Positions 11,139 to 21,161 of a DNA stretch of 64,000 bases are shown here, one piece after another (the stretch's first letter is position 1; every line of letters starts with the position of its first letter). Source of the stretch: Colocasia esculenta (lineage: Eukaryota > Streptophyta > Magnoliopsida > Alismatales > Araceae); contig JACBKR010000791.1 in assembly GCA_014218235.1 (NCBI GenBank), positions 1-64,000 of the forward strand, read 5' to 3'. A program made the position numbers and the translations under genes. Under the pieces are notes generated by a model. The model did no database searches. It was not told the origin of the DNA and saw nothing but the letters and a program-made list of their open reading frames with translations.

Positions 11139-11343
11139 CCACCCCCCAGGTCCGTTCCCTCCATGCTCCACGTCTTTCTTTCATTTAAGAATAGCTACTA
11201 CACTTAACATAGTCTAACAGGGTTTCATTTCTTGTTTTCGTTGTTTTGGCAGGCACCCAAGCGAAGATCCACGAGCGGCTCTTGTCCTCTGGCCGGCCGG
11301 AGGATGGGAAGGAGGTCCCACTCATCATCTCCCACACTAGAAG

Positions 11344-11436
11344 AGAACGCGACGGTGTAGGGCGACGCGACAAGAGACGCGTCAGCTAGGGGTGACGCGA
11401 TATCAGCACCGTCACGGCAACCATGACTGTCGCGAC
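11344..11436. repeat. Gy2 paired-arm array downstream of the TATA-like box
   Basis: There are three pairs 18 bp apart: ACGCGAC at 11346 and 11364, ACGCGTC at 11376 with ACGCGAT at 11394, and CACGG at 11413 with CGCGA at 11431. The 3' LTR repeats it (33451/33469, 33481/33499, 33517/33535). Confidence 0.75.
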
Positions 11437-11600
11437 ATAAGGTACACCCCCGTTCTCTCCCCTTTTCCTAGAGTAGTTAGCCCAGACATTTCTCTTCTCA
11501 TTAGGCGACTATCTAGGTGGCGATCACATCCTATTTTCCATGCTATCATATTTGATTCATGTCTGGTTGAGGGGGGTACAATCCCTGTGATTACACCTTT

Positions 11601-11618
11601 TGGCGATCACGGTGGGAC
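11601..11618 (+). other. Gy2 primer binding site
   Basis: TGGCGATCACGGTGGGAC starts 5 bp after the LTR end. TGG complements a tRNA CCA end. I could not assign the tRNA. El4 has a related sequence, TGGCGATCGCGATGAGACC. Confidence 0.6.
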
Positions 11619-12325
11619 CTCTAGTGCCACCCTCGTAGATCTAGTTTGCTTTCTTGCTATGTTTTCCCCTTTACTCCTCTTGTGGTGCCTGTTAGTTTGT
11701 TGTTCCCTGTTTATCCATTTTGGTGCTCGGTTTGTGTCGCGGTGCATCGCGGTGACGCGATAGTATCACGTCGCCTGTAACGACCGCGAAACAGTGTGCG
11801 TTTCCTCTTTCTCTTGCTATTTGACATCTCCTGATCCTGTGAGTTCATTCATGTCTGTATCATGTTTCTCGACATGCTTGCCTGTGTTTCTGTCTCTTAG
11901 AATCCTGTTAGGGTTCGGATTTCCGTTTTATTTCCATTGTAAGTTTTCAGCTAGTCGCGCGGTAGTGTGCGGGGACGCTATAGGGTCGCCTCAGCTCTAG
12001 CATCGCGTTACCAGGTATGCTTTGTATGTTAATGTCTTAATTCAGTGTCGGTTTCGGGGTCGGGGCTTCATGACCTCTGCTAGATGATCTGTGATTTCAT
12101 GCTCATATCATATGCTAGGTAGTCTGTATGCTTTGTATTTGTGACTGACTGCTGTTTCGGGGCTCTGTTCGTACGCGGCAGACTCTCTGTCGCGATAGGC
12201 CGCAGTGTATCCGGCCGCGCGACTAACACGAGACCTGTTGGTCACCCTGCTGGTCATTATTACCCTTGCATGCATTTTGGGCATTAGGCCACTTGCATAC
12301 ACTATTGGTCCCATTGTCTAGGTTC
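11619..12325 (+). other. Gy2 leader before the Cop1 insertion
   Basis: No credible ORF is present. The stretch holds three further clusters of the Gy2 CG words: 11735-11790 (cores 18 bp apart at 11738/11756 and 11767/11785), 11954-12008 and 12173-12222 (about 17-20 bp). The words separate otherwise ordinary T-rich sequence. Confidence 0.6.
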
Positions 12326-12548
12326 TGTTGGGTTGAGTGTAATTTCATATCTTTTTCCCTCCTATTTTGATGATGACAAATGTGATTTGAATGCAAATTA
12401 TTTGGAACATGACAAATACATTTCACCTGAAACTTATATTCAAAAAACATGTCTCAAAGCACACTTATCATTTGCACTCATAATAAAACATTTTACTAAT
12501 GATATATGTGTTTAATTTTCAGGTACAAACACTTTTTGCAAAAGAAGT

Positions 12549-12932
12549 GTCGACACACTCCATAATGGTGTCGACACAATAACCAAAATTCAAAGGCAAA
12601 AAGATGAACAAATGTTGAGACTGTGTCGACACATATCAAAGAGTGTGTCGACACGAGTTGCAAATTCCAGAAATCAGACTACTCAGGTCGACGCACCTCA
12701 GGGCAGGTCGACACTAGATCTTGCTCCCAGAACAGAGTTTTCAGAATTGGGGATAGCAGGTCGACGCAACACCAGAGCAGGTCGACACTGGATCCTGCTC
12801 CCAGAACAGCTGTTTTCAGAACCAGGATAGCAGGTCGACACAATACCAAAGCAGGTCGACACTGGATCAGTTCCCAGAACAGCCTGTTTCAAGATTTGGG
12901 CAGTGTGTCGACAACCACCAGGGCAGGTCGAC
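12549..12932. repeat. Cop1 5' LTR GTCGAC pair array
   Basis: There are twelve exact GTCGAC sites at 12549, 12570, 12625, 12647, 12687, 12707, 12760, 12781, 12834, 12855, 12907 and 12927. They form six pairs with in-pair spacing 21, 22, 20, 21, 21 and 20 bp. Pair-to-pair distance is 62-76 bp, mostly 73-74. Flanks extend to TGTCGACAC or CAGGTCGACAC. Between pairs a degenerate CCCAGAACAG segment recurs. Chance would give about 0.1 site in this length. Confidence 0.95.
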
Positions 12933-13051
12933 ACACTACGGAAAGTTTGCAACTTAAATTGGATGTTTGCCACGTGTCAGCCTAGGGCGATGGGGTATCA
13001 ACCTAGGATCGTGTGCCCTTGTACCTAAAGGGTATCTTTGGAATCTTTGGG

Positions 13052-13058
13052 TATAAAA
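13052..13058 (+). promoter_or_regulatory. Cop1 TATA box
   Basis: TATAAAA stands in GGGTATAAAAGGCCCCC. In the 3' LTR copy it has changed to TTTAAAA (24252). Cop2 keeps TATAAAAGG at the same relative place, so this is the likely LTR promoter core. Confidence 0.75.
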
Positions 13059-13548
13059 GGCCCCCAATTGGCCGTCCATCATGAGAAGACCCCAACGAAC
13101 TCTCCAAGCCTCCAGAAAAGTTCCCTTTGGCGGCGAGAAGAGCTCATCTCCCTTCTCTGCTCTCCTGGTGCCTTCTGAAGACCAATTCTCATCAATTCGA
13201 TTGAGAGAATTGGAGTTTGATCTCTGAAGAAGCAATTGAAGCGCCTCAAGGAAGCAGATCAAGTAGGAGCATCTGTTGGAGAAGACTTCAAGGAAGATCC
13301 CCAACTTCAATAGTGCAGAGCATCAGCTGGGACTTCAAGGATTCAAGCCTCTTCCCAATCTGAGCTTCTACAAGGGAGTACACTGAAGAACAAAGCCTTT
13401 TAACACTATTCTCAATGTACTTTTGTTCTTCTGAGACTTCTTGAGATTGTGCAAGTGCTTCTGCATAACTCTCATGAATGTTCTCATGTCTGACATGATC
13501 TGCTGCTAGAAGATCCATGTCGGTGTTGGTGTCTAGCATTGTTATTTG

Positions 13549-13716
13549 TGAGCCGTCGTGCTCAGTTTGAGTTGTCTAACTCAAGTGTTTGTTGAGCAGT
13601 CTTGCTCAGGGATCTAGAGTAGTCTTGCTCTAGAGTTGTGTGAGTTGTAAACTCAAGTGTTGGAGTTGTCTGGCTCCAGTGGGTGTGTAACCCAGGTTGT
13701 TTAGTGAATCCTCACT
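13549..13716 (+). repeat. Cop1 5' LTR tandem hairpin array
   Basis: Eight consecutive short inverted repeats lie in 168 bp. They are TGAGC/GCTCA (13549), TTGAGTT/AACTCAA (13567), TGAGCA/TGCTCA (13593), TCTAGAG/CTCTAGA (13613), TGAGTT/AACTCA (13641), TGGAG/CTCCA (13661), TGGGT/ACCCA (13680) and AGTGA/TCACT (13703). Loops are 3-8 nt, several reading GTCT or GTCTTG. The array lies downstream of the TATA box and so would be in the 5' leader of the RNA. Confidence 0.85.
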
Positions 13717-14031
13717 GGGTGTGAGGGGTGGATGTAGGAATCACATGGGTGATTTCCGAACCACCTAAAAATCTCTGTGCACCTGTCTATTTGTGGTTTG
13801 ATTTTATCATCCGTTAGATGCTTGCATAGGATCGATCAAGATTCACTTAATCAACAGGTTTACATCTATTTTATCAACTCACTTAACATTTCATCAGATC
13901 TGTGTTTTTCACTGATTAAAATTGCCTCTGATTCTAAAAGTTTTAAATTGCTTAAGCTTCCGCAGAAAGTGGCATAGATCTATTCCCCCCCCTTCTAGAT
14001 CTTATCCACACCTTTTCCTCGATCCTTCAAT

Positions 14032-14043
14032 TGGTATCAGAGC
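14032..14043 (+). other. Cop1 primer binding site
   Basis: TGGTATCAGAGC begins 2 bp after the 5' LTR. It matches the standard plant site complementary to the 3' end of initiator methionine tRNA. Confidence 0.93.
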
Positions 14044-14148
14044 AGGGTTTATACTTGATCTGATTTGATTTGAGCAGTTTTTGAGTGTTGTGTGTCTGAT
14101 TGATTGTTTGCTTGTTTGCCAAGTATTCTTCTGTGCTTTCTTGTTTCA

Positions 14149-16260
14149 ATGGATTCCAAAGGTTTCATAGCTGAAGGGCATTCCATAAATAGGCCACCAT
14201 TCTTTAATGGAACGGACTATTCATACTGGAAAAATAGAATGCAAGTCTTTCTAAGAGCCCAGAACTATGAAATTTGGAAAGTGGTTGAGGTTGGTCCCTA
14301 TGAAAACCAGGGTGAGGAAGAAACCTGGACTAGGGAACAAATAAGAAAAGCCACATTGAATTATAGTGCCATGAACATGATTCAATGTGCTGTTCATCCC
14401 AAAGAGTATTCGAGAATCTCAATGTGCAAATCTGCCAAAGAGATGTGGGATAAACTCGAATTACTTTATGAGGGAACATCACAAGTAAAAGAAACTAAGG
14501 CAAATATTCTTGTTTCAGAATATGAATTGTTTATGATGAAGTCTAATGAAACAATTTCTGAAATGTTTGCCAGGTTCATGGTCATTGTCAATGGACTGAA
14601 GGCCTTAGGTAAGGACTACACAGATGCAGACTTGGTAAGGAAAATCTTACGTTCATCTTCTATTTGGCACACAAAGGCCACTGTCATTGAAGATTCTAAA
14701 GATTTGTCCAAAATGTCTTTGGATGAATTGATAGGATCCTTAATGACATATGAAATCAATTTGAAAAGAAATGAAGAACACATAATTAAAACCAAGCCAA
14801 TGGCACTTAAGGCCTCTTCAAGTAACAAAGACAAAAGTCAAGAAAAGACAAGTTCTGAGGAGTCTGAGTCAAATGAGGATGAAATTGCCCTCATGACCAG
14901 GCAATTCAGAAAATTCTTGAAATATAGAAAAGGAAAAATGTCTGGGAGAAAGAAATTTTCCTCAGGTAAAAGAAACACTTCCTCTTCTAATTTAACAAGA
15001 ATAAAAAACTGACGAAACTGTCATTTGTTACAGGTGTAATAAGCCAGGACACATGAAGGGAGAGTGTCCTGAGAACAAGAAAGAAAAGCACAAGAAATTC
15101 CAGAAGTTCAAGAAGCCAAAGGCCATGGTAGCCACTTGGTCTGACGAAGATTCAAGTGAGGAAGAAGAAGACAAGAAATCCTCAAGCTCTGAGAGTGAGG
15201 AAATCTGCTTCATGGCCAACAATTCTGAAGAAAAGGTAAATACCTCCTTTGAAGATTTTACTGTTGAAGATTGGCAGGATGTGTATGCAGAATTAGTTGA
15301 AAAATATTCTGAAATGAGAAAAGAAAACAAACACATCAAAAAGAAAATTGAAAATCTTTATAATAACCAATCTTCAAACAACAGAACTTGTGAACTAGAG
15401 AATGAGATAACAGAATTAAATGAAGAAAAAGAAAATCTCATGAATCTAATTGATGATCTGAAGCTTGCCTCTCAAAAGGCCACCCAAGAATTCAAAGACT
15501 TATCTGAAAAGCTGGAAATTGAAAAACAAGAAAAACAACAAAAGATTGAAGAAATTAATACTCTTCAAAACCAGCTAAAGGAAAGGGATGAAGTTATCCA
15601 AACCTTCACAAAAGGTAAAGATAACTTGGAGGCATTGCTAGGAACAAATATGACAACAACCTCTCATGGATTAGGATTCAACAAAAAGAAACCAAACAAA
15701 GACAAATCTGGTGAGAAAAAGGGCAAAGCACCATTAATTAAATTTGTCAAAGGTCCTAATCTTGAGAACACAGAAATCAAGCAAACATCAGACAAAACAT
15801 CAAACAAAGCACAAAACAAATTAAAAACTCAAAAACAAAAGAAGACAACCAGGTCGACACAGTCTCCTGACAGGTCGACCTGCTCAACATCAAAAGCTTC
15901 AAACAACTCAATCAAAAATTCAAATAAAAATTTGAAAAACAAGAAAAAGTCAAAAGAAATCAGTTTTAAAGAACCTTGGACCTCCAAGAAACATTTCAAG
16001 ATGATTGGATCAATCCTTGGAGCCAATGGTATGAAAACCCTTGTTGGTATCATCCTCATCTCTCTCATCCAAACCTTTGGATGTACCAACAAAATCCATG
16101 GTTTCCACCTCCTCATCTGAACTCCTATACTCAAATGAAAAACTCCCCTCCCACTAAAAACAAAAAGTTGGTGATTTCATTCCTAAGAAAAAGAAAACAA
16201 AAAAAGACTGAAAACACCAATTTAACAAAACAAAAATAAAAAACAAGTCAAATTGGGTGA
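14149..16260 (+). pseudogene. Cop1 gag with Sirevirus-type coiled-coil extension
   Basis: The start is ATG 14149 (MDSKGFIAEGHSINRPPFF), chosen because Cop2 has the same start. The copia Gag domain follows (YWKNRMQVFLRAQNYEIW; KEMWDKLELLYEGTSQVKE). A frameshift near 14995 separates it from the CCHC knuckle CYRCNKPGHMKGEC (about 15028-15070). Next come an acidic stretch (DEDSSEEEEDKKSSSSESEE) and a long coiled coil of E/K/L/N-rich heptads (about 15290-15620). A basic tail contains RSTQSPDRST, encoded by a GTCGAC pair (15853 and 15874). A further frameshift lies near 16110. The long C-terminal extension is typical of Sireviruses, where Gag is known to interact with host proteins. Confidence 0.9.
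15853..15879. repeat. GTCGAC pair inside Cop1 gag coding sequence
   Basis: GTCGAC at 15853 and 15874 are 21 bp (seven codons) apart and encode the two RST motifs. Cop2 has two such pairs (41398/41419 and 41461/41482). The spacing equals that of the LTR pairs. Confidence 0.9.
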
Positions 16261-17640
16261 GAAAGATTTACTAACAATGTTCAAACATTCTGATGGTCCC
16301 AACTCTGTTTGGGTACCAAAATCTTCTCTCCACTGATTGTTGCAGGAAGGTCGTGCACCCAACACCAATGTGTGGTTTCTTGACAGTGGGTGTTCACGAC
16401 ACATGACGGGAGACAGAGCCAAATTCTCATTCCTGCTTGAAAAGGAGGGAGGGTCAGTGACTTTTGGAGGTAAAAATAAAGGAAAGATCTTAGGATCTGG
16501 TAAGGTTGGTCATACTTCCTCAAACTCTGTAGATAATGTTTTACTAGTTGATGGTCTTGATTATAATCTGCTCAGTATCAGCCAACTATGTGACAAAGGT
16601 CACAAAGTTGTGTTTGAATCTGATTTCTGTAAGATAATTGACTCATCAACTGATAAAATCAAATTCTTTGGAAAAGGGAAAACAATGTTTACATGATCAA
16701 CCTAAATAAAAACTTTTCTGAAAATCTTTGCTTTGTTGCAAATAAAGATGAAATTGCATGGACTTGGCACAAAAGACTTGGCCATGCAAGTTTCAGAACA
16801 ATGAATAAGTTGTTAAGATTGAATTTAGTTAAGGGGCTTCCTGAATCCTTCTCTAATGTTGAAAATCAAGTTTGTGGGATCTGTTCTAAAGGAAAACAAA
16901 CAAGAAAATCCTTAAAAACTTCAATGAGGTACTCACATCTAGGCCACTAGAATTACTTCACATGGACCTTTTTGGCCCTACAAGAATTCTAAGTCTAAGT
17001 GGCAAAAGATATGGGTTTGTAATCATTGATGATTTTACTAGATTTACTTGGGTTATTTTTTGTCCCACAAAAGTGATACTTGTCTTGAATTCAGGAACTT
17101 CTGTACCACTGTCTTAACAACTTATCCATATAAAATAAAAATATTTTGACTGATCATGGGGGTGAATTTGAGAACACATCCTTTCTGATTTTTGTGCTGA
17201 ATTTCAAATATTCCACAAGTTTTCTTCACCAAGAACTCCAGAACAAAATGGAGTTGTGGAAAGAAAGAACAGACTCTTGTGGAAATGGCTAGAACCATGC
17301 TACTTGAGAGTAACTTGCCCAAATCCTTCTGGGCTGAAGCTGTGAACACAGCCAATCACATACTCAATAGAGCATTGGTCAGACAAAAATCAAGAAAACC
17401 CCCTATGAATTATTGAAAAACAAAAAGCCAATGTTTCCTATTTTAAAATCTTTGGGTGCAAATGTTATGTACACAACAACAACAAGAAAACCTTGACAAA
17501 TTTGATGCTAAAAGTCAGGAAGCTATCTTCCTTGGCTATTCTGAGGTGTCAAGGGCTTTCAAAGTGTACATTCTTAAACCAAAACTGTTGAAGAATCACC
17601 ACATGTTATCTTGATGAAAATTCCTTTTCAACTAACAATT
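16261..17640 (+). pseudogene. Cop1 pol: protease and integrase
   Basis: The copia protease motif WFLDSGCSRHMTGD (catalytic DSG at 16382-16390) opens the region, followed by LDYNLLSISQLCDKGHKVVF. A stop at about 16694 splits off the GAG-pre-integrase segment WHKRLGHASFR...CGICSKGKQTRKS (16760-16910), the zinc-binding part. The integrase core then decays: GKRYGFVIIDDFTRFTW (17002-17055, first Asp), DHGGEFENT (about 17151, second Asp) and the catalytic-Glu region TPEQNGVVERKN (about 17236), in three frames. Several one-base gaps relative to Cop2 are visible. Confidence 0.9.
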
Positions 17641-19461
17641 CTAAATCTTGCAGGGAAAGACAAGACACTGAAGAGGATGAATTCATTGTGGACTCTTCAC
17701 CAACTGTTGAGGAGTTTGAAAACATTGAAGAGAACCTGAACACACCATCTCCAAGTGGGTCAGGTAACATTGTCCCAGAAGTGGGTACTTCTGAACAGGT
17801 AATTTCTGAACATAGGTTTTTAAAAGATCACCCATTAGATAATGTGGTTGGCAACTTGCATGATAGAGTTAGGACTAGATCATCTTTCTTGCATGATATT
17901 GAAGAAGACCCACTAGCTCTAATTTCCCAAATTGAACCAAAGTCAATTGATGAAGCCTTATCAAATTCTGATTGGATTAATGCCATGCATGATGAACTTC
18001 ATCAATTTGAAAGAAATCAAGTATGAGAATTAGTACCTAGACCTAGTGACCAAACAGTCATTGGCACTAGATGGGTTTTCAGAAACAAATGAATGAATCT
18101 GGTCAGGTAATTAGAAATAAAGCTAGGCTAGTTGCAAAGGGGTACAATCAAGAGTTTGGAATTGATTTTGAAGAATCATATGCCCCTGTAGCTAGACTAG
18201 AAGCAGTTAGAATTTTCCTTGCTTTTGCATCCTCCATGAATTTCAAAGTTTATCAAATGGATGTCAAAAGTGCATTTTTAAATGGCTATATTAAGAAAAT
18301 GTTTTTGTTGAACAACCTCCTGGATTTGAAAATGAAAAATATCCTAACCATGTTTTCAAGCTCAATAAGGCTCTCTATGGTCTTAAGCAAGCTCCAAGAG
18401 CTTGGTATGACCGTTTGAGTACTTTTTGCTTGAAAAAGGATACTCCAGAGGAACTGTTGATCAAACATTGTTCACAAAAACAGTAAAAAATCAAATAATT
18501 GTGGTCCAAATTTATGTTGATGACATAATTTTGGCTCCACCAATAAAGGCCTATGCACTGAATTTTCAAATCAAATGAAGAATGAATTTGAAATGAGTTT
18601 AATGGAGATTTAACATTCTTCTTGGGATTGCAGGTGAACCAAACATCTGAAGGGATCTTCATCAGTCAAGCCAAGTATGTCAAGGAACTTCTCAAAAGGT
18701 TTGACTTTCAGACCCTCAAGCATTCAAGCACACCTATTGCCATAAATGCTAAGCTAGAAGAAGACTCAAATGGTAAGTCAGTAGACCAAAAGACCTACAG
18801 AGGTATGATTGGTTCTCTACTTTATCTTACAACTTCTAGACCTGATATTCAATTTAGTGTGTGTTTGTGTGCTAATTTCAGTCTAATCCTAAAGAAAGTC
18901 ACATGTTAGCTGTTAAAAGAATTTTCAAATATCTTGTTGGAACATGTGATTTAGGAATTTGGTATCCTGCTAATTGCAAGCTAGATTTGATTGCCTATTG
19001 TGATGCTGACTATGCTGGTGGTGTAAATTAGATAGAAAAAGCACAAGTGGCTTGTGTTTATTCCTAGGTGGGTGCCTTATTTCTTGGGCTTCCAAGAAGC
19101 AACATTCAGTTGCTCTGTCAACTGCAGAGGCTGAGTATGTTGCTGCTGGTAGGTGTGGAACCAAATTCTTTGGGTGAAACATCAACTTCTCGATTACAAC
19201 CAAGATCTAGGTTGTGTACCCATTCTTTGTGATAATACAAGTGCAATAAATCTGTCTAAAAACCCCATTCAGCATTCTAGAACCAAGCATATTGAAATTA
19301 GGCATCATTTCTTGAGAGATGAGGTTGCAAAGAAGTCCTTTGAACTCCATTTCATTGAAACTGAAAAACAAGTTGCAGACATTTTCACCAAACCCCTTCC
19401 TGAAAATAGGTTTTCATCCTTGAGGAGAGAACTTGGTCTTTGTAAATGTCCACATTCATGA
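17641..19461 (+). pseudogene. Cop1 pol: reverse transcriptase and RNase H
   Basis: RT blocks are RVRTRSSFLHDIEEDPLAL (17867), NKARLVAKGYNQEFGIDFEESYAPVARLEAVR (18117-18212), QMDVKSAFLNG (18257), YVDD (18513-18524) and FFLGLQVNQTSEGIFISQAKYVKELLKRF (18619-18700). RNase H follows, with RKSTSG, AEAEYVAA and DNTSAINLSKNPIQHSRTKHIEIRHHFLRD up to KPLPENRFSSLRRELGL and a stop at 19461. An in-frame stop stands at 18024 (W to stop), with frameshifts near 18090, 18298, 18535, 18890 and 19165. The sequence matches the SIRE-type RT pattern. Confidence 0.93.
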
Positions 19462-20860
19462 TCTCTCTTTAGGTTTGGGTTGAGTGTTATGCATTGTCTA
19501 GGGGGGAGTTCTTTTCATATCATAACCCTTTGCTTCCTTCAGTCATACTGTCCATATTCTCTCAATTCCACTTCCATTTCCCTTTGGACAATAATTCTTC
19601 AACTCTTATTGTGTTGAAATTTCTTGGTATATCAAATGGTGACTTGGAGAAGGACAGGTCATGCTTGTCTGGACACTTTCACTATGCGAGAGTATATGTC
19701 TCCGCCAAGTACTAAGAAATGAATATGCAATTGTTGAGGGGGAGCTTTTATTGTTTAAAGAGAATCTTTCTTGATTTCATAATCTTGCATATCTTTATTT
19801 TGATAGAAAATGATTGAAATCATCATCTCAAGGGGAGCTAGAAAATTCACAAGTCATGACTTTTGCAAAATTCATAACTTTTCTTGCATTTCATCAATTT
19901 CCTGAATGATGTCATCATTCAGATGTCTAGAGTCTCCAAATGATCCTTTGAGTGATCTATCATATTTTTTATCAACTGTCAACTATTTTTTTCAACCACA
20001 GAAACTCAGAAATCTTCCAAGATTGAAAACAAATTGTGTCTTGAAATTAAAACATCTCTTTGTTTGCAACTGATGTTGGATAAAATTGATTTCTATCTTA
20101 CAAAACTCTTAAAATTTTGAAAATTCAACAGAGCAATGACATTTGAGCTGAGAAACTGCACACCTTCACAATGAATGAAGTGCCATGCATGTCATGAGGC
20201 ACTAATGTTATCTCTGTTCAAAGGGGATAAAAATTCAAAAATGAATTCAAAATACAGCAAAAATGTGCTATACTTCTTCATGATGACTGAGTAACTGAAA
20301 TATTGGCGTCTACAAAACGTATTTTCATGTCAAAAGGTCATCATTTACCCCTTTGAGACTTAATAATGAATAAATCTTAAGTATCCAGGGACTATGGTGT
20401 GTAAAAAGCACTAGTACTTGAGTGAAAAAGATTTATATCATTTGATAGTCTGTTAAAAAGACAAAAATATGTGTTGATGGAGTTTTGTTTAGAAAAGAAT
20501 CATTTTCATTCATCATCAAGTTGTTCTTTAAGATTATGTTTTATTTTCAAACCAATTGTATTTAGTCTAGAGGATATCTTTATTTCTTTAACGTTGAGAA
20601 ATATGGTAGATGATAGTTGATTGTTAGATATAATATATCCTCAATCATCATCATTTCATTGACTCAAGTGTTTGAATGCTCATATCCTATTGGAAATTGT
20701 TTAAAACTTGAATTGTGATGAATTTTTTGCAAAATATAACAAATGAATTTTTAAGTCTCTTAAACATCCTTGAAATGACTATTTCTCTCATTAGTTATCA
20801 TTTTAAAGAAATCCCAAAATTCTCAAAAATTCTCACACAAAAATTCAAATTTTTCTTCAA
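19462..20860 (+). other. Cop1 spacer with multiple polypurine runs
   Basis: No ORF is credible in this AT-rich stretch. G-rich purine runs recur: GGGGGGAG near 19500, GAGGGGGAGC at about 19736, AAGGGGAGC at about 19834 and AAGGGGAT at about 20221. Each resembles the PPT. Cop2 has them at matching places. Sireviruses are known to carry repeated PPT-like motifs in this region. Confidence 0.6.
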
Positions 20861-20867
20861 AGGCCAG

Positions 20868-20936
20868 GTCGACACCATCCTATCTCGTGTCGACACACTC
20901 CTAGGTCAGGTCGACACTATTTTCTTCTGTGTCGAC
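20868..20936. repeat. Cop1 GTCGAC array upstream of the third ORF
   Basis: Four exact GTCGAC sites at 20868, 20889, 20910 and 20931 are spaced exactly 21 bp apart. A fifth site stands at 21035. The Cop2 counterparts are at 46690, 46710, 46732 and 46753. Confidence 0.93.
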
Positions 20937-21161
20937 ACTGTCCTCTTGCCAGAACCTTTTCAATCGTGGGTTTCGGATAAGCCTTGTTGTTCCTGCGGGG
21001 TATTGCACCACTGCAAACCCCTTTTAGGCATCAGGTCGACCCGACGATGCTCTTCTTCTCATTTCCGGCAAGAAAACCTACGCTTCTCCCTCAATCAAAA
21101 CCCTTCTCAATCATCTCTCCTCTCTTTCATCAACTCCCGATTCCACTCCATCCTTGCCACC

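Larger units (their letters stand above)
9888..11595 (+). repeat. Gy2 5' LTR
   Basis: The LTR is 1708 bp, TG...CA, and nearly identical to 31992-33701. It contains two paired-arm arrays (10259-10313 and 11344-11436) and a TATA-like TTTAAAAA at 11131 with C-rich flanks. Near the end, GGTGGCGATCAC (11518-11529) resembles the PBS that follows. Confidence 0.93.
12326..14029 (+). repeat. Cop1 5' LTR
   Basis: The LTR is 1704 bp. From the 5' end it has an AT-rich start, the GTCGAC pair array (12549-12932), a TATA box at 13052, a pyrimidine- and GAAG-rich leader, the hairpin array (13549-13716) and a C-run (13984-13992) before the end GATCCTTCA. It is about 39% similar in layout, not measured in identity, to the Cop2 LTR; the same blocks occur in the same order there. 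Confidence 0.95.

Noticed and set aside
12549..12932. CRISPR-like array
   Set aside because: Repeats are only about 10 bp, occur as pairs, have no uniform spacers and lie inside a plant LTR.
13288..13539. Minus-strand ORF in the Cop1 LTR
   Set aside because: It lies in the LTR leader, recurs only because the LTR is repeated, and shows no domain.
14032..14043. tRNA gene fragment at TGGTATCAGAGC
   Set aside because: Only the 3' complement of initiator Met tRNA is present, right after an LTR; it is a primer site.
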